From assembly GCA_947561715.1 (NCBI GenBank), contig OX387203.1, positions 8,866,001-8,930,000 on the forward strand: a stretch of DNA of 64,000 nt, in the 5' to 3' direction. A program made the translations under genes and the position numbers. Source of the stretch: Ascidia mentula. Lineage: Eukaryota; Chordata; Ascidiacea; Phlebobranchia; Ascidiidae. Shown here one piece after another: positions 1 to 11,856 of the stretch (positions are counted from its first letter, which is position 1; each line of letters starts with the position of its first letter). Below the pieces are notes generated by a model. That model worked only from the letters and a program-made list of their open reading frames with translations. It did no database searches and was not told the DNA's origin.

Positions 1-1020
1 CAAGCAAACGCCCAAGGTGCTGGCATAAGTGGAGTGGTATGTATGTGTTTCATGACACTATGCAGCGCACTGTATAATGTGGTTTAAAAATTTAGCCAAT
101 TGAAAAGTCCTGCACTGAGTTGTTAATACAATAAATCCACAGCAAAATGACCGTCACAATTGAACGATAAAAATTTGAGGAAAAAGTTGATAAGATTTAT
201 AGCAAAATGAGTGATAAACTGTTATTTAATTTTCAACTTTGCACTGAAATGCAATGGGTTCAAATAAACCAAGCTCGAATATGATTTGTGTCGTGTTGTT
301 TCATCAAAATCAGTTTCAGATCAGCAAAAAACACGTCACAAGACTCGACTTGTAATGACCGCCGATTTCCGTATTCGTTAATACGATTGTATGATTTTCA
401 GCCTCTGGCGCTAGAAGAATTGTGTAAATAATCGCCAATATTACTCAGAGGAAATATTGAATACTTCTGGAACGTCGGACGGAACGAAGGATGCAGACAG
501 AGGCTTTCCTGTAGTAGTCCCACAGCCTTCTGGCATCCGGTTCAACGACTGACCCTTTTCATTGCAACTTGTTAAACACGTGTGACCTGTTCACATTCAC
601 TCTGCCACCCAACTAGTCTCTGCCACTTAACTTACTGCCTATAGCACAGCAGTTACTCGCTCAGTCAGTCTAGTATTTATCATTATCTCACAAAAGCACG
701 TTTTATGGTAACTAACTTGCTACAATTCAGTCACATGTTTTCATTCTTAAACATTAACTCGAAGTCATTTACGCGCTTTGACAATTTAACAAACGCTAAT
801 TGATACTGAAACGTGTTCTTCAACTGATGAATAACTCTGCTCGCGGATTCAAAACCAGTAGTCGTAGGTAAAGAACACACACAACAGACTTAGTTTCAAA
901 CATTTGGAGGCTGCAGAACTGGTAGATGGAATTGAATAGTAATTTTTGAGAACTCTAATCGTTAAAAATAAAGGAAAATGCACAATTCTTGAAAAATTAT
1001 TTCACTTTCAGGTTATATAG
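1..1020. other. Intergenic, no gene recognised
   Basis: No reading frame here looks like a conserved protein and no RNA gene was recognised. The stretch is AT-rich. I cannot tell whether any of it is regulatory DNA for the GTPase gene that begins near 2.8 kb. Confidence 0.5.
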
Positions 1021-1027
1021 GGGAGAC

Positions 1028-1060
1028 CGGGGATACCTCGGACACGGGGATACCTCGGAC
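1028..1060. repeat. Short tandem direct repeat (2 x 16 bp)
   Basis: The 16-mer CGGGGATACCTCGGAC occurs twice, separated by a single A. It is much more GC-rich than its surroundings. It lies about 100 bp before the start of the duplicated 5' block of the GTPase gene, and its function is unknown. Confidence 0.7.
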
Positions 1061-1164
1061 CAGGTATTTTACGTCACAATTAGGTATTGTTAAGACACTT
1101 TTACAAAAGCCTTATGTCTCCATCAAACGTTAACAGGAACTTTGGAATTAAATCATGTCTGCAG

Positions 1165-2925
1165 AATGAATATCGTGTACGGTGAAGAGAATGCGATGCG
1201 ATTTTAACGTGAGTCAAAACAGGTTAAATTTTTTTTATGTTTCGAATTTTTGATCACACCGAGATTCGAATCCAGATGGCTCGGGGTTTCTTAAATGATG
1301 TTGCCAATTGCTCATATTTTTTTTTACCGCACCGATGTTTGAGCCTAGGATATCCTGGCCACGAATCCCGATCAGGTTTTCTTCTTGGTGTATGGGTCAG
1401 GCACATGGCCAATGCTGCCAATCACCCGCCCCAATTGCTCATCGACCATTAACTCATAACTAAAACAGCTCAACAGCGCCCACGTCCGGGTATTAGATTT
1501 TGTGTTTTCATTCGCTGAACGTGTTATGGAGCATCTAAGATGTTCTGCACACGTAAATTTGTACGTGAAGAACGAATTCGAATTCGCTTCGCCCAATCGC
1601 TCCTCCCTTTTCATGTGCAAGAGGAGCGCTGGCGCACTCAATTGTTCTCGCGTTTAAACGGTTCAAATGAGGTGTATTGAATTCGAATCGCTTTCAAACT
1701 ACTTCGCTTTTTAACAAATGCAACCGGTTTTTAGGTTGTTAACTTTGTCACATTGCATCAGATAAATGATAAACATTGAAAGACAAGATGTGCTTGAAAT
1801 TGCTTTTATAATTGTTTTTTTACGCCCTATGGCTTGTACAAGTTTTTCTTAGCACTTCTATGTTGGTTTGTTTTCCGAGGGTTGCGCTTAGTTTTGTTCC
1901 CAATGGTTGACGGCGACTGTGCTGTAGTCACCACAAATTGGATGTCTTGCTTGACTGCTCGCATACAAGATCATTGTAGGACCTATTATGTGGAAACAGT
2001 GGACCTTTCTATGGCTCACCATTGAAAACATATTGGTTACATAGCTTTAATGCCAATCGTTGAGGTGTTGGTCGTATAGCATCTTGACCGAGGAAATCCA
2101 GCTGCGCAATGTACGAGCGGAATGTGATCTTGAATGTGGTTTTGTTCAGTCGCCCATGTCATGCAGTCAAGCGTATCCTTAATTTCGACAGAGCTGGTTT
2201 GCGCGAAAGGGAAGTAGGTGTGGGGACGGAAAAAGAAATACCTACTAGTTTTTCATTGCTGTATTTCAGTAGTGAGCTGACAGGGTTGCAAAATATACTG
2301 CAAATTTGTTGTGATTATTGTATGATGTCGTTGTGCTACTTTTTGCCACCAACACTGGTTACAGCTGTAATTTTGATTGACATAAGACTCAATTAGCGGT
2401 ACAATTCGCGTTTTGTGTTTATTGTTACAACTTATATACAGTTTATAGCAGTGGTGGAATTTAAATATTGAAGAACTTTGCTGGAGGTCAAGCATAGATG
2501 ATTTGCATGTTTATTATAAATGACATTTTCAGGTTTCACTGTCATTGCATCCATGCTAAGTGGAAGCGCTTTTTTTGACGGGTTTAAATCGACATCGAAA
2601 AAATCATCAGTTTATTATATTATCATGGACACGTAGGGCCACTGTGCTCTGTCGACTAAAGTTGAAAATTTTGCACAACGGCAAATCGCTTGCTGGCAAA
2701 AAAAACTCTAGCTTGGGATACCCATGTTTATGTGATATGTCAAAAACTTTTATTTAACCCTTCATGTTATTAGTTATAGGAGCTTTATTTTGTGAAGTGA
2801 TCTCATGTTCCGAAGCGTACAGCAAGCGCTTCCAAGTGCGCCTTGTGGTAAGTAACTGTATGCAAATGTAGTATTAAACATTATCTACCCTAGCATATGT
2901 TGATGTATAATGACTTTCTTCTTAA
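1165..2925 (+). repeat. Duplicated 5' block, copy 1 (upstream region and first exon of the GTPase gene)
   Basis: About 1.75 kb here matches 8713-10490 in the same orientation along its whole length, with scattered substitutions and small indels. The block includes the presumed promoter region and coding exon 1 of the atlastin-like gene. It also carries a copy of the dispersed motif around GGATATCCTGGCCACGAATC at about 1350. Small ORFs inside it show no recognisable protein and are not called. Confidence 0.8.
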
Positions 2926-5900
2926 TAACTACACTAAATAAAATTTTTAAACTAGTCTGGTCGTATTTAAGCGGTTACAATAACAACGAAGAAAGAAGTA
3001 AACAAGGAATATGTGCACGTGATTGACCAAAATAAAATCGAAAAAGTGTTTGGAAGAAACGATGTTCGAAACTCCCCTGTTGCAATCTACTCAATTGCAG
3101 GATGCTTAAGAAAGGGAAAGTCCTTTTTTATGAACTTGGTATCAAGATACTTGGACTTTCTTGTGAAAAGCCAGGTTAGTTCATATGCCAACATATTTTA
3201 TCAAACAGGACATCACCGTCAAATGCATTTAAAGAAAGTTTGTGCATTATATTTCCGAAAATGTTTTGTACATTTATTTTGTTAAATTTGCCTCAGTTTC
3301 CTTTAAACTTGAACCTCTGATACAGGAAGACGAGTGGACAAAGGAGAAAAATGCCGAACTAAACAAGAATTTTGAATGGCGCCCGGGAACTGAGTCTCAC
3401 ACTGAAGGAATATTGGTTTGGAGCGAACCGTTTTGGCTAAAAAGTAACGAACACCCAAAGGTTTGCAGCTGAATTGAATTTATTTTATTAATCTGTTCTT
3501 CTGGCACAATTAAACGTAACTTTTATTGACCGACGTTTTACTTGCTATACAGCTAGGCTTCCTCAGGGTAATAAATATAAACGATTTTCAATAGCTTCGC
3601 TTTGTGGGTCTGATAGGCTAAAGTTCCTTCTTTAGTGGGGTAGTTACCAATAATATAAACAACAACAGCATTACACAATCACGTGAAAAAATACTGCGGT
3701 AATATGTATGTTTTTGGATCTACAGATAGCTGTGTTTCTCATGGATACACAAGGTGTCTTTGACGGAAAAAATTCGGAGTTTTCCGATTCTGTGGTCTTC
3801 TGTTTAAGTACTTTTTTAAGTTCATGCCAGATTTACAATGTAATGAGCATGATAGATTCATCACATTTGAATAAACTGAAGGTCGGTTTTTACATATACA
3901 GATAATATCCTTAACTAACTTTCACTTTTTGATCCAATATTTGTATTCAGACGTTTTCAGATTGTGGAAGTCATGTGTTTGGTGCAAACCTCTGTGAAAG
4001 TTACCAAGTAAGATGGTTGCTTTTAAAGTAATATTTTGCGACGAATCTTGCCTTTAACGCACCAAAAACATTAACAATGCATTGTTAAAATTGGTAGACG
4101 TTGCTCTTTCTTGTGAGGGATTGGCAAAACGCAGATTATGAACTCGGTTTTGAAGGTGGTAAACTCCATCTAAAGGAAGCAATGCAACAACATGAAGAAA
4201 AGTCTGCAGAGTACCAATCGTTATGCAGAAATATAAAAACATCTTTCAAAGAAGTAAATTGCGCTTTGCTTCCGCAACCTGGAGATAAAATAACATGGAG
4301 AAAAAAAACCAACACTAAAGCTTGTATAAAAGGTATGTTTTGTTATTCTTATGCATTTTTATTACAACCAAATTCACAAGCTGAAAAACAAAGCACTGTA
4401 TTTTATTTGCTGTATATTTGTTACAACTTATCTATTTCTGTCTTTCTGTAACACTTATGTCTAGAAACGGCAGTTACCTCACATCAATTACAGTTTTGGT
4501 TTGAAACTATTTTAAAATATCTTTAAACACAGATATTAATTCAATGTTTTTGGAAGCAACTGATGATGTACTAAAAAAAATGTTTAAGGAAATCGAGGTA
4601 AAGAAACTTAATGATACGACGCTCAAAGGAGAGGATATTATCAATATGGCAATAGCAATTTCTGAAAAAATTGAAAAAAACCTATTGGATCCAAAGGGAA
4701 TCTTTCAGGTTTTTTGTGTGTTATTATTACAAACTATTTCTTTCACTTTTAAGACTATATTCAGGCATTATCAACCACAATTATTGCAAATCTTGTGAAG
4801 AGCAGCGAAGATGATTTCTACACAGAAATACAGGTCTGTCCTTGGCGATTAATCATAACTGCTTTAAACTTTCTAGTATATTTGTTTTTCAGGTCGCCTC
4901 AGCTGAAAACAAATACATGTCCAAAAAAGTTTTGGAAAATACTCATTCAAAAATTGTTAATATAGTGATGAGAATGTTTAACACCAGACTAAAGCCTGAA
5001 TTGCAGCACTTTGTTTCACAAAGTCGACTTGATTTGGAAAAGAGTCTTGAAGAAAGAATCTTTTTTGCAGAAAATCTAAACAATATTTCAAGGGTATATT
5101 GTCTGTATATATTTTAAGGTTGTTGACAATGTAGTATTGTACTGCATTTATATTTGCAGGAACAATATTTTTGTTTGTCGACTAAAAACCTTGGCATTAG
5201 GATAAATAGATAGTATCTGGTTCATTCGATTTATCTTTTTATGCACAGGAAGGTGTGTGGGAGCTATACCGCTTGTTGATGGAAGACTGCTTCGATGCAT
5301 GCCTTGATGAGTATAAGGTTTGTGTGCAAACAGAACAGTACGTTACAAACAGCTTAACGCTAATCGAATGACTTTAGAGAATATACGGAAGACACGTGAA
5401 ACAATGTCGCTTCTTGTCTGCTGATAGAATAAAGAAAGAGTTTGGTGAAATAAAAAACAACGCAATAAAACTGTTCAAGGACACTGCAGGCGACAAAGTG
5501 GTTGACAAAACTTTCGAAACAGAACTGCTGATTAAACTGGAAAAGAAACTTGACCTATTATTAAGGGTATTTGTGGAGGATAATGAACTACAAAAGGTAA
5601 AACCAAACAAATTTTTTCTTTATTTAGTTGTTAAATGGACTTTAGAGTGTAGCCTAATTTTTCAAAAACGATGAAACAAGTTTATTGCAAAAGAAAACAA
5701 GTTTAGTCAAACATGAAACACAGTAGGGTATGAAACTTGTCGGACTGAGAAATACACACACACACAAACGTTTTATCAACATGTGACAGCAATTTACGAA
5801 TATTTTATGCCACGTCAAATGCAAGAAACTGTGTATATTGTAGGTAAATACTGCTATCGCTGTTTTGAAGGAATCTGAAAATGTGCTTCAAAATTTTCAA

Positions 5901-7180
5901 GAAAATGTAAGAAAAATTTGTACATGAAAAGCCAAAGGCCTGCTGCATTTTTGTCTTTTCGCTTACTTAGATAAAAAATAAAGGCATACTTGAGAGAAAC
6001 GTCCTGAGTATAAAAAAACAAACGATGGACGATTTTGTTGTTGATCATCTGAGCAAACTTCCAGCAACGTGGCAGGATCATTTCAAACGAAAACTTGATT
6101 CTGCAATGGACAACATCGCTAAACACTACTTGGACCAGTTTTTAACCTCCAGTGATCAAAATGTCGTTCAATATAAACTGAAAGAATACGTGGGGCATTA
6201 CATTCCTGTTTTCTTTTCTGCAGGAATATAAGCACTTACATGCATTTTTCACAGACAAAGAATCGTGTTGAATTGGAAAAGGCAATGCAAAGCATTCATT
6301 CTTTGGGCAAGCAAAATATTGGTGATACAACATCGGTAAGTAAACACAAAATAAATCATTTCTGTTTATTTGCCAAACAGATTATTGCAGTATAATTTTT
6401 AAGATGATTCGAGTTGAAGCCTTGTTTTCCATTTCCGAGAAAAGTTTAAATGAATGGGGAAGTTCGCCAAATACCGAGAAAATACTATCTCTTTGTCCAA
6501 CCGAAACAGTTAAAAAGTGGATAGAAACACAGCAAAAATACAATGAATTGTACTTGGTGAGAATTGGCTACTGGGTAAATTATTTGCAATATAATAATTG
6601 TACGCTTATCTATTTATGCCAGAATTTTCAACGAAAAAGATCATCAGCTTTCTTACAACTCCTTTTGAAAAAATGGAATGAAGAAATGCAATGGGTGGGA
6701 AATATGTTCGCATTTACTTGTCCACTCCTTGTAAATTCCACAACAATACCTTTTGTTGTCCAAACTTTTGTAAATGTAATATTATTTAAAACTCCTATTC
6801 TTTGTTAGATGCTTTCTGGAACAAAAATCACCGGTACCCAGATGGGAATATGTTATGACAAAGTGGAAAACATAGGCAAGGCTTTCGCAGAAAATTTACC
6901 AGCTGATATTAGGAAGGAAAAACATGCAGCTTTAAAATCGGAATTAAAATCTAATTTAGCAAAATGGGAAAACGTGAATTTGTTTCACCAAACAATCTAT
7001 GTCCAAACCCTTAAAGACGTCCACGTTTTCTTCAGGAATGTTAAATTATGGTTGAAATCTTGGTTTGTCGAAGCGGATGTGCAGAAAATGCGCTTCGCCA
7101 CAAAACCGGAAGAATGGTTGCTCACGCGAGTAATGGGTTCATGCAAACCTAGATTTACCAATTTAAAAGCTATTGCCTGA
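2805..7180 (+). CDS. Atlastin/GBP-type large GTPase, 17 exons, about 840 residues
   Basis: Inferred coding exons: 2805-2847, 2972-3174, 3326-3460, 3726-3881, 3951-4007, 4098-4332, 4533-4708, 4765-4833, 4893-5093, 5249-5317, 5378-5596, 5844-5906, 5971-6189, 6255-6335, 6404-6556, 6623-6694 and 6809-7180. All have AG acceptors and GT donors, and the frame stays open throughout. GTPase motifs: P-loop GCLRKGKS (about residues 58-65), switch threonine in SHTEGILVWSEP (about 108), DTQG (about 134-137), and the atlastin-type RD in FLVRDW (about 205-206). NCALLPQPG then matches the atlastin linker. Known atlastins are about 550 residues and carry a membrane hairpin. Here the G domain is followed by some 500 residues of charged, helix-rich sequence with no hydrophobic hairpin, more like a GBP helical arm. 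Family assignment is firm; membrane remodelling or GBP-like defence are only inferences. The first exon is the least certain part. AATAAA lies at 7390. Confidence 0.85.
3479..3600. mobile_element. Decayed MITE in an intron of the GTPase gene
   Basis: TTAATCTGTTCTTCTGGCAC, the core GACGTTT and GCTTCCTCAGGGTAA match, with changes, the better-preserved 188-bp foldback elements at 26448 and 62887. Only the left half is clear. It lies between exons 3 and 4 and does not disturb the splice sites. Confidence 0.6.
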
Positions 7181-8320
7181 AGGTTTAACTGTACATCTTG
7201 ACATAAAATATTTTTGACATTGGTAGTTTGACTAATTGATTTGCTAATTGGCATTGAATTGTGTTGCAGCGTTTTGTATAAAAAGGTGTACATAATTTTG
7301 CCGTTTATGATTTGCGACCATTTTGCTTTTAATTCGCTTTACAATTTTTGCGTTGTAGCTGTCATAACATGTGCGTGTATAAAGTAAGCAATAAATACAG
7401 ACCCTTAGCCACAAGTGCTTCAATAAAATTAATATAGCTGGCGCTAACTTTAACATTTCACTCGCCGAGCAAGATATGCTTTTAGGCGTAAAAAAGGGAA
7501 CTGAGCCCACTAGAGGCGCTCAAACGCTTTCGCCAGCAAATCGGTCAGAAGGAAGTTGTGGCGACTGTGCCCAGATGTCGTAGGTAAAAATATATATTAT
7601 GTGATCGGCAAGATGCAGTTCATAGGGAAAGATGCTGTTAACTTGGTTAAGATTTAGGTGTTTTTTTTGTGCGTTATTTATGAAATTGGTTTTGTGTTGC
7701 TGCTTTCTATGGGATGTGTGAAATGCATTTCGTACTGGATTATCAACACAAACAGATTTATAAAGGTCTCTCGCTGCTTTTTTTGACTTTTTCATTTGTT
7801 TAACTGTGTCAGGAAGATGAGAATTATCATTTCTGCATTTTTTGTTGACAACATGGAGAATCATATCGTACTTTTATGATCCCTGCAAAGCGCTGAAACG
7901 CACAAGAACAAAACGGAACAGGAGTTTTCATATTTGGCTGCTATAAAGACTGCTAAACGTAAGTCTCCACCATCTCGGTAGGAATTTAGTTAGTGAAGAA
8001 GGTCTGCGCATTGTCGCGACGTGGAGGATATAACTTGACAAAATGGTTGAGCAACAACAAAAGGTGTTTCGTGCGATAACGCAAACGCCAACAATCGCAA
8101 GCGAATGCCACGGGAACGAACAAAATAGATTTTGTTGAGGTTTCAAGAAATCATATTTGCGTAAATGTTTAATATTTGTCCGACTGAGAAAATTTATTCA
8201 ATCGCGTACCTGCAGTTGACTGGTTGCTGAGTAGTGAATGTGGTACTTTTTACACAAACATCAACATACAAATACACTATGAATTTATTAATATCGCGAC
8301 GCAGTACTTTTTACAAAGCG
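7181..8320. other. 3' flank of the GTPase gene and intergenic DNA
   Basis: AATAAA at 7390-7395 is a plausible polyadenylation signal about 210 nt after the GTPase stop codon. From about 7400 to 8300 nothing could be assigned; the small ORFs on both strands are not protein-like. Confidence 0.45.
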
Positions 8321-8324
8321 ATAG

Positions 8325-8416
8325 TGTTTCATGCTTGTTTCTTGCTTTTCCAAATCTTTTATGTGCCCGACACCAAGGGAAAAACGTTAGAAGAAATTCA
8401 AGCGCATTTTATGTAA
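8325..8416 (+). pseudogene. Orphan last exon of a GLUT-type (MFS) sugar transporter
   Basis: After a possible acceptor (GCGATAG) the frame reads FHACFLLFQIFYVPDTKGKT and continues LEEIQAHFM before a stop. The end of the last membrane helix followed by VPDTKGKTLEEIQ is the hallmark C-terminal motif of facilitative sugar transporters (typically VPETKGxTxEEI). An AATAAA-like signal follows near 8560. No other transporter exon was found within reach: the upstream DNA on this strand is occupied by the GTPase gene and unrecognised sequence. It is probably a stranded duplicate exon. A genuine terminal exon of a gene spanning the GTPase locus is less likely. Confidence 0.55.
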
Positions 8417-8712
8417 AGGGTTTTTAACAAAAATGCGACGGACTGAAGCACTTTTTTGCTGTAAAAAATGTTGCCAACAAAACGATTGTTTCACATTAAC
8501 TGGTGTACTGTTTATCGTCAGTGATGCCATAATATTGATTGCACGATAATAGATACCAAATAAAATATTGCAGTGTTTTAAGGTATTTGCAGGATAGCTG
8601 CCCTCAACGTAAACAGACAAGAATCGGTAACCTCTATGGAAGGTGATTTCAGTTCGGTTATTCTTTCTATGCTATCCCTTTTTACAATACCTATTGCAAA
8701 CAACTACAGAAT

Positions 8713-10490
8713 GAATATCGTGAACGGTAAAGACAAACAACGTCAAGTTATGCGATGCGATTTTAACGTGAATCAAAACAGGTTAAATTTTTTATTTTTC
8801 GAATTTTTGATCACACCGAGATTCGAATCCAGATTATCTCGGCTACGAATCTAGATGGGTCGGGGCTTCTTAAATGATGTTGCCAATTGCTCATATTTTT
8901 TTTTACCACACCGATGTTTGAACCCAGGATATCCTGGCCACGAATCCCGATCAGGTTTTCTTCTTGGTATATGGGTCGGACACATGGTCAATGCTACCAA
9001 TCACCCGCCCCCAATTGCTCATCGACCATTAACTCATAACTAAAACAGCTCAACAGCGCCCACGTCCGGGTAATAGATTTTGTGTTTTCATTCGCTGAAC
9101 GTGTTATGGAGCATCTAAGATGTTCTGCACACGTAAATTTGTACGTGAAGAACGAATTCGAATTCGCTTCGCCCAATCGCTCTACCCTTTTCATGTGCAA
9201 GAGGAGCACTGGCGCACTCAATCGTTCTCGCGTTTAACCTGTTCAAATGAGGTGTATTGAATTCGAATCGCTTTCAAACCACTTCGCTTTTAAACAATTG
9301 CAACCGGTTTTTAGGTTGTTAACTTTGTCACATTGTATCAAATAAATGATAAACATTGAAAAACAAGAAGTGCTTGAAATGGCTTGTATAGTTGTTTTTT
9401 AGGCCCTATGGCTTGTACAAGTTTTTCTTAGCACTTCCATGTTGGTTTGTTTTCCGCGGGTTGCGCTTAGTTTTGTACCCAAATGGTTGACGGCGACTGT
9501 GCTGTAATCACCACAAATTGGATGTCTTGCTTGACTGCTCACCTACAAGATCATTGTAGGACCTATTATGTAGAAACAGTGGCCTTGTCTACGGCTCACT
9601 ATTGAAAACATATTGGTTACATAGCTTTAATGCCGATCGTTGACGTGTTGGTGGTATATGATCGTGACCGAGAAAGTCCATCTGCAAAAGGTAAGACGTT
9701 TAATTTAATTTTGAACGTGGTTTTGTACAGTTGCCCACGTCATGCAGTCAAACGTATCCTTAATTTCGACAGAGCTGGTTTGCACGAAAGGGTTTGGGGA
9801 CGGAAAAAGAAATTTCAACTAGTTTTTCATTCCGGCATTTCGGTAGTTATCTGAAAGGGTTTCAAAATATATTGCAAATTTGTTGTGGTTATTGTATGTT
9901 GTCGTTTTGGTACTTTTGCTACCAATACCGGTTACAGCTGTAGCGGTATATTTCGCGTTTCGTGTTGTTGTTGCAACGTTATGTACATTTTAAGAAGTGG
10001 TGCTGGTATTTAAATATTGAAGAACTTTGCTGGGAAGCATAAACGAGTTGCATGTTTATTATTTACGACATTTTCAGGTTTGACTGGCATTGCACCCATG
10101 CTAAGTGGAAGCGTTTTTATTTCTTGACGGGTTACAGCGAGTTTAATGAGTTTATTATATTATCCTGGACACGTAGGGCCACTGTGCTCTGTAGATTAAA
10201 GTTGAAAATTTTACATAACGGTAATAGTTAACTAGTAAAAAAAACTCTAGCTTGGGACACCCATCTTTATGTGATATGTCCAAAACTTTTATTTAAACAC
10301 CTTATGTAATTAGTTACAGAAGCTCTATTTTGCTGTGAAGTGATCTCATAATCACAATTACACTGCCAGCGCCTCCAAGTGAGTCTTATGATATGTAACT
10401 GTATGCAAATGCAGTATGCAACAAAATCTACCTTACTATAAAAATGTTCGGTAGCAACATATGATGATGTATAATGACTTCCTTCTAAAT
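8713..10490 (+). repeat. Duplicated 5' block, copy 2 (no gene attached)
   Basis: Homologous to 1165-2925. The counterpart of the GTPase gene's first exon lies near 10350, but the initiator ATG is ATA and the GTAAGT donor is replaced. No GTPase exon follows. This copy cannot start the same protein, though any promoter activity could survive. Confidence 0.8.
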
Positions 10491-11519
10491 GAATTTTTGG
10501 ACCACTTAGTATTTGGTTTAGCCTAGCAGGAGACAATTTGCACTTAAAAACATCGGCCGAAGTACCACCACGTTGTGTCAGATTTGGACCAACCACCCCG
10601 CAGAGGGCAACCTCCGTAGAGGCAATAATTGTTTTTATGTGTATGTTTTTGAGATGACCATCTGCCCCACATACCCTTCTGTAGGGGACTGTGTAGCGCT
10701 TGTGTTTTGCCGGCAGCCTGCGCCAAAGCGGATTTAGTGCTTTTTTTCCTTGTCTCTGTCTCGATTCTAGTGTACGTGTCGTTTCGTCCATTTTACTGAG
10801 AATATATTTTGAAATTTTTATCCGCTAAACTCACATGGCGAATCTGGTCTCGTGCATTGAAACATCGGTAAATTTTTGCGAGTGCAGTAACAGATTTCTA
10901 ATGATTTTGTCAGACAAATCACGCTTCGTGTTCGACTGTTATAAAATGGTCTTATGCCCGACGATAATGCGAAAACCAATAACGGAAAGTAAAGGTTAGG
11001 ATGTTGAATGTTGAAATCACACATGTCTATGCATAGTTTCACATACACCTGCACATAGATTTTCAATGTGAGCAGCATTTACCAGCAATCAAACCTGAAC
11101 TATTCGATTAGATGCAAATTTACTAAATGTGGTCAACAAAAGGAAAACTTCAAACTTTATTATATCCAAAACACACTTTCTACATGATATTGATAATAAA
11201 CTTATATGAAATAGGACAATGGTAGAAATTCAGTGCTGTTCTAACATTGCTGCTAAATGACGCAAGTCCATTTAAAGGAGAAATTATACCATATCGAAAT
11301 TACTCTAAGACTGTAGCTTTGATTAGACAGGGTAATTTACGCACCGTACTATCTTTTCGGGATCCAGACGGCAAAAGTCAATTTACCTTTTTAAATGATT
11401 TACGACACACCTATTTGTGTCAACTGTAAACATAAAAGGTACAATAAATTTGCGCTAAGCTTTTCAAATACAGCACGTTACGCTACTGACTGTAATAAAA
11501 GTGGCCAAAGTGCAATCAC
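10491..11519. other. Intergenic, no gene recognised
   Basis: A 174-codon minus-strand ORF (10267-10791) starts here, but it crosses the end of the duplicated block and resembles no family I know. I see no splice-supported gene. Confidence 0.4.
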
Positions 11520-11856
11520 ATACAGAACCCACAAACGTGTCGTTATGAGTTTCTTCCAACGGACAAACTTTGCCCACCTTTAACATTGCCATACGAAGGA
11601 CCTTCTCGCGTTGTTAAACGGGACAGAAAAACCTTCACGCTTGATTTGGCGGGACGCCACCACAAAGTTTCCGAGAAACAATCAAACCGGCTAACGTGGA
11701 CCTCACCGAGCAGGTTGCAGTGGCACAACCGCCTAAACAGGGTAAACCCTCGCAAGCGTACCAGTTGCAGAAGAATGACATGCGCGAAACGCTCAACCAT
11801 CATTCTCCACCTCGTACCGCTCGAACGTATTTTCCCTATTGTGTATCTAAGGAGCT
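11520..11856 (+). mobile_element. Ty3/gypsy-like retrotransposon fossil, integrase C-terminal region
   Basis: LPYEGPSRVVKRDRKTFTLD followed by a GRxxxVS segment matches the C-terminal end of Ty3/gypsy integrases. It is a short, broken fragment with no recognisable LTR pair or other domains. Its right edge coincides with the middle of a TSP1 exon at 11857, which is also the left edge of the 9.3-kb duplicated block. Confidence 0.65.

Noticed and set aside
1372-1641. Minus-strand ORF repeated near 8994-9221
   Set aside because: Lies in the duplicated 5' block; conservation only reflects the duplication, and frames differ at the ends.
10267-10791. 174-codon minus-strand ORF
   Set aside because: It spans the edge of the duplicated 5' block, has no recognisable domain and no support outside its length.
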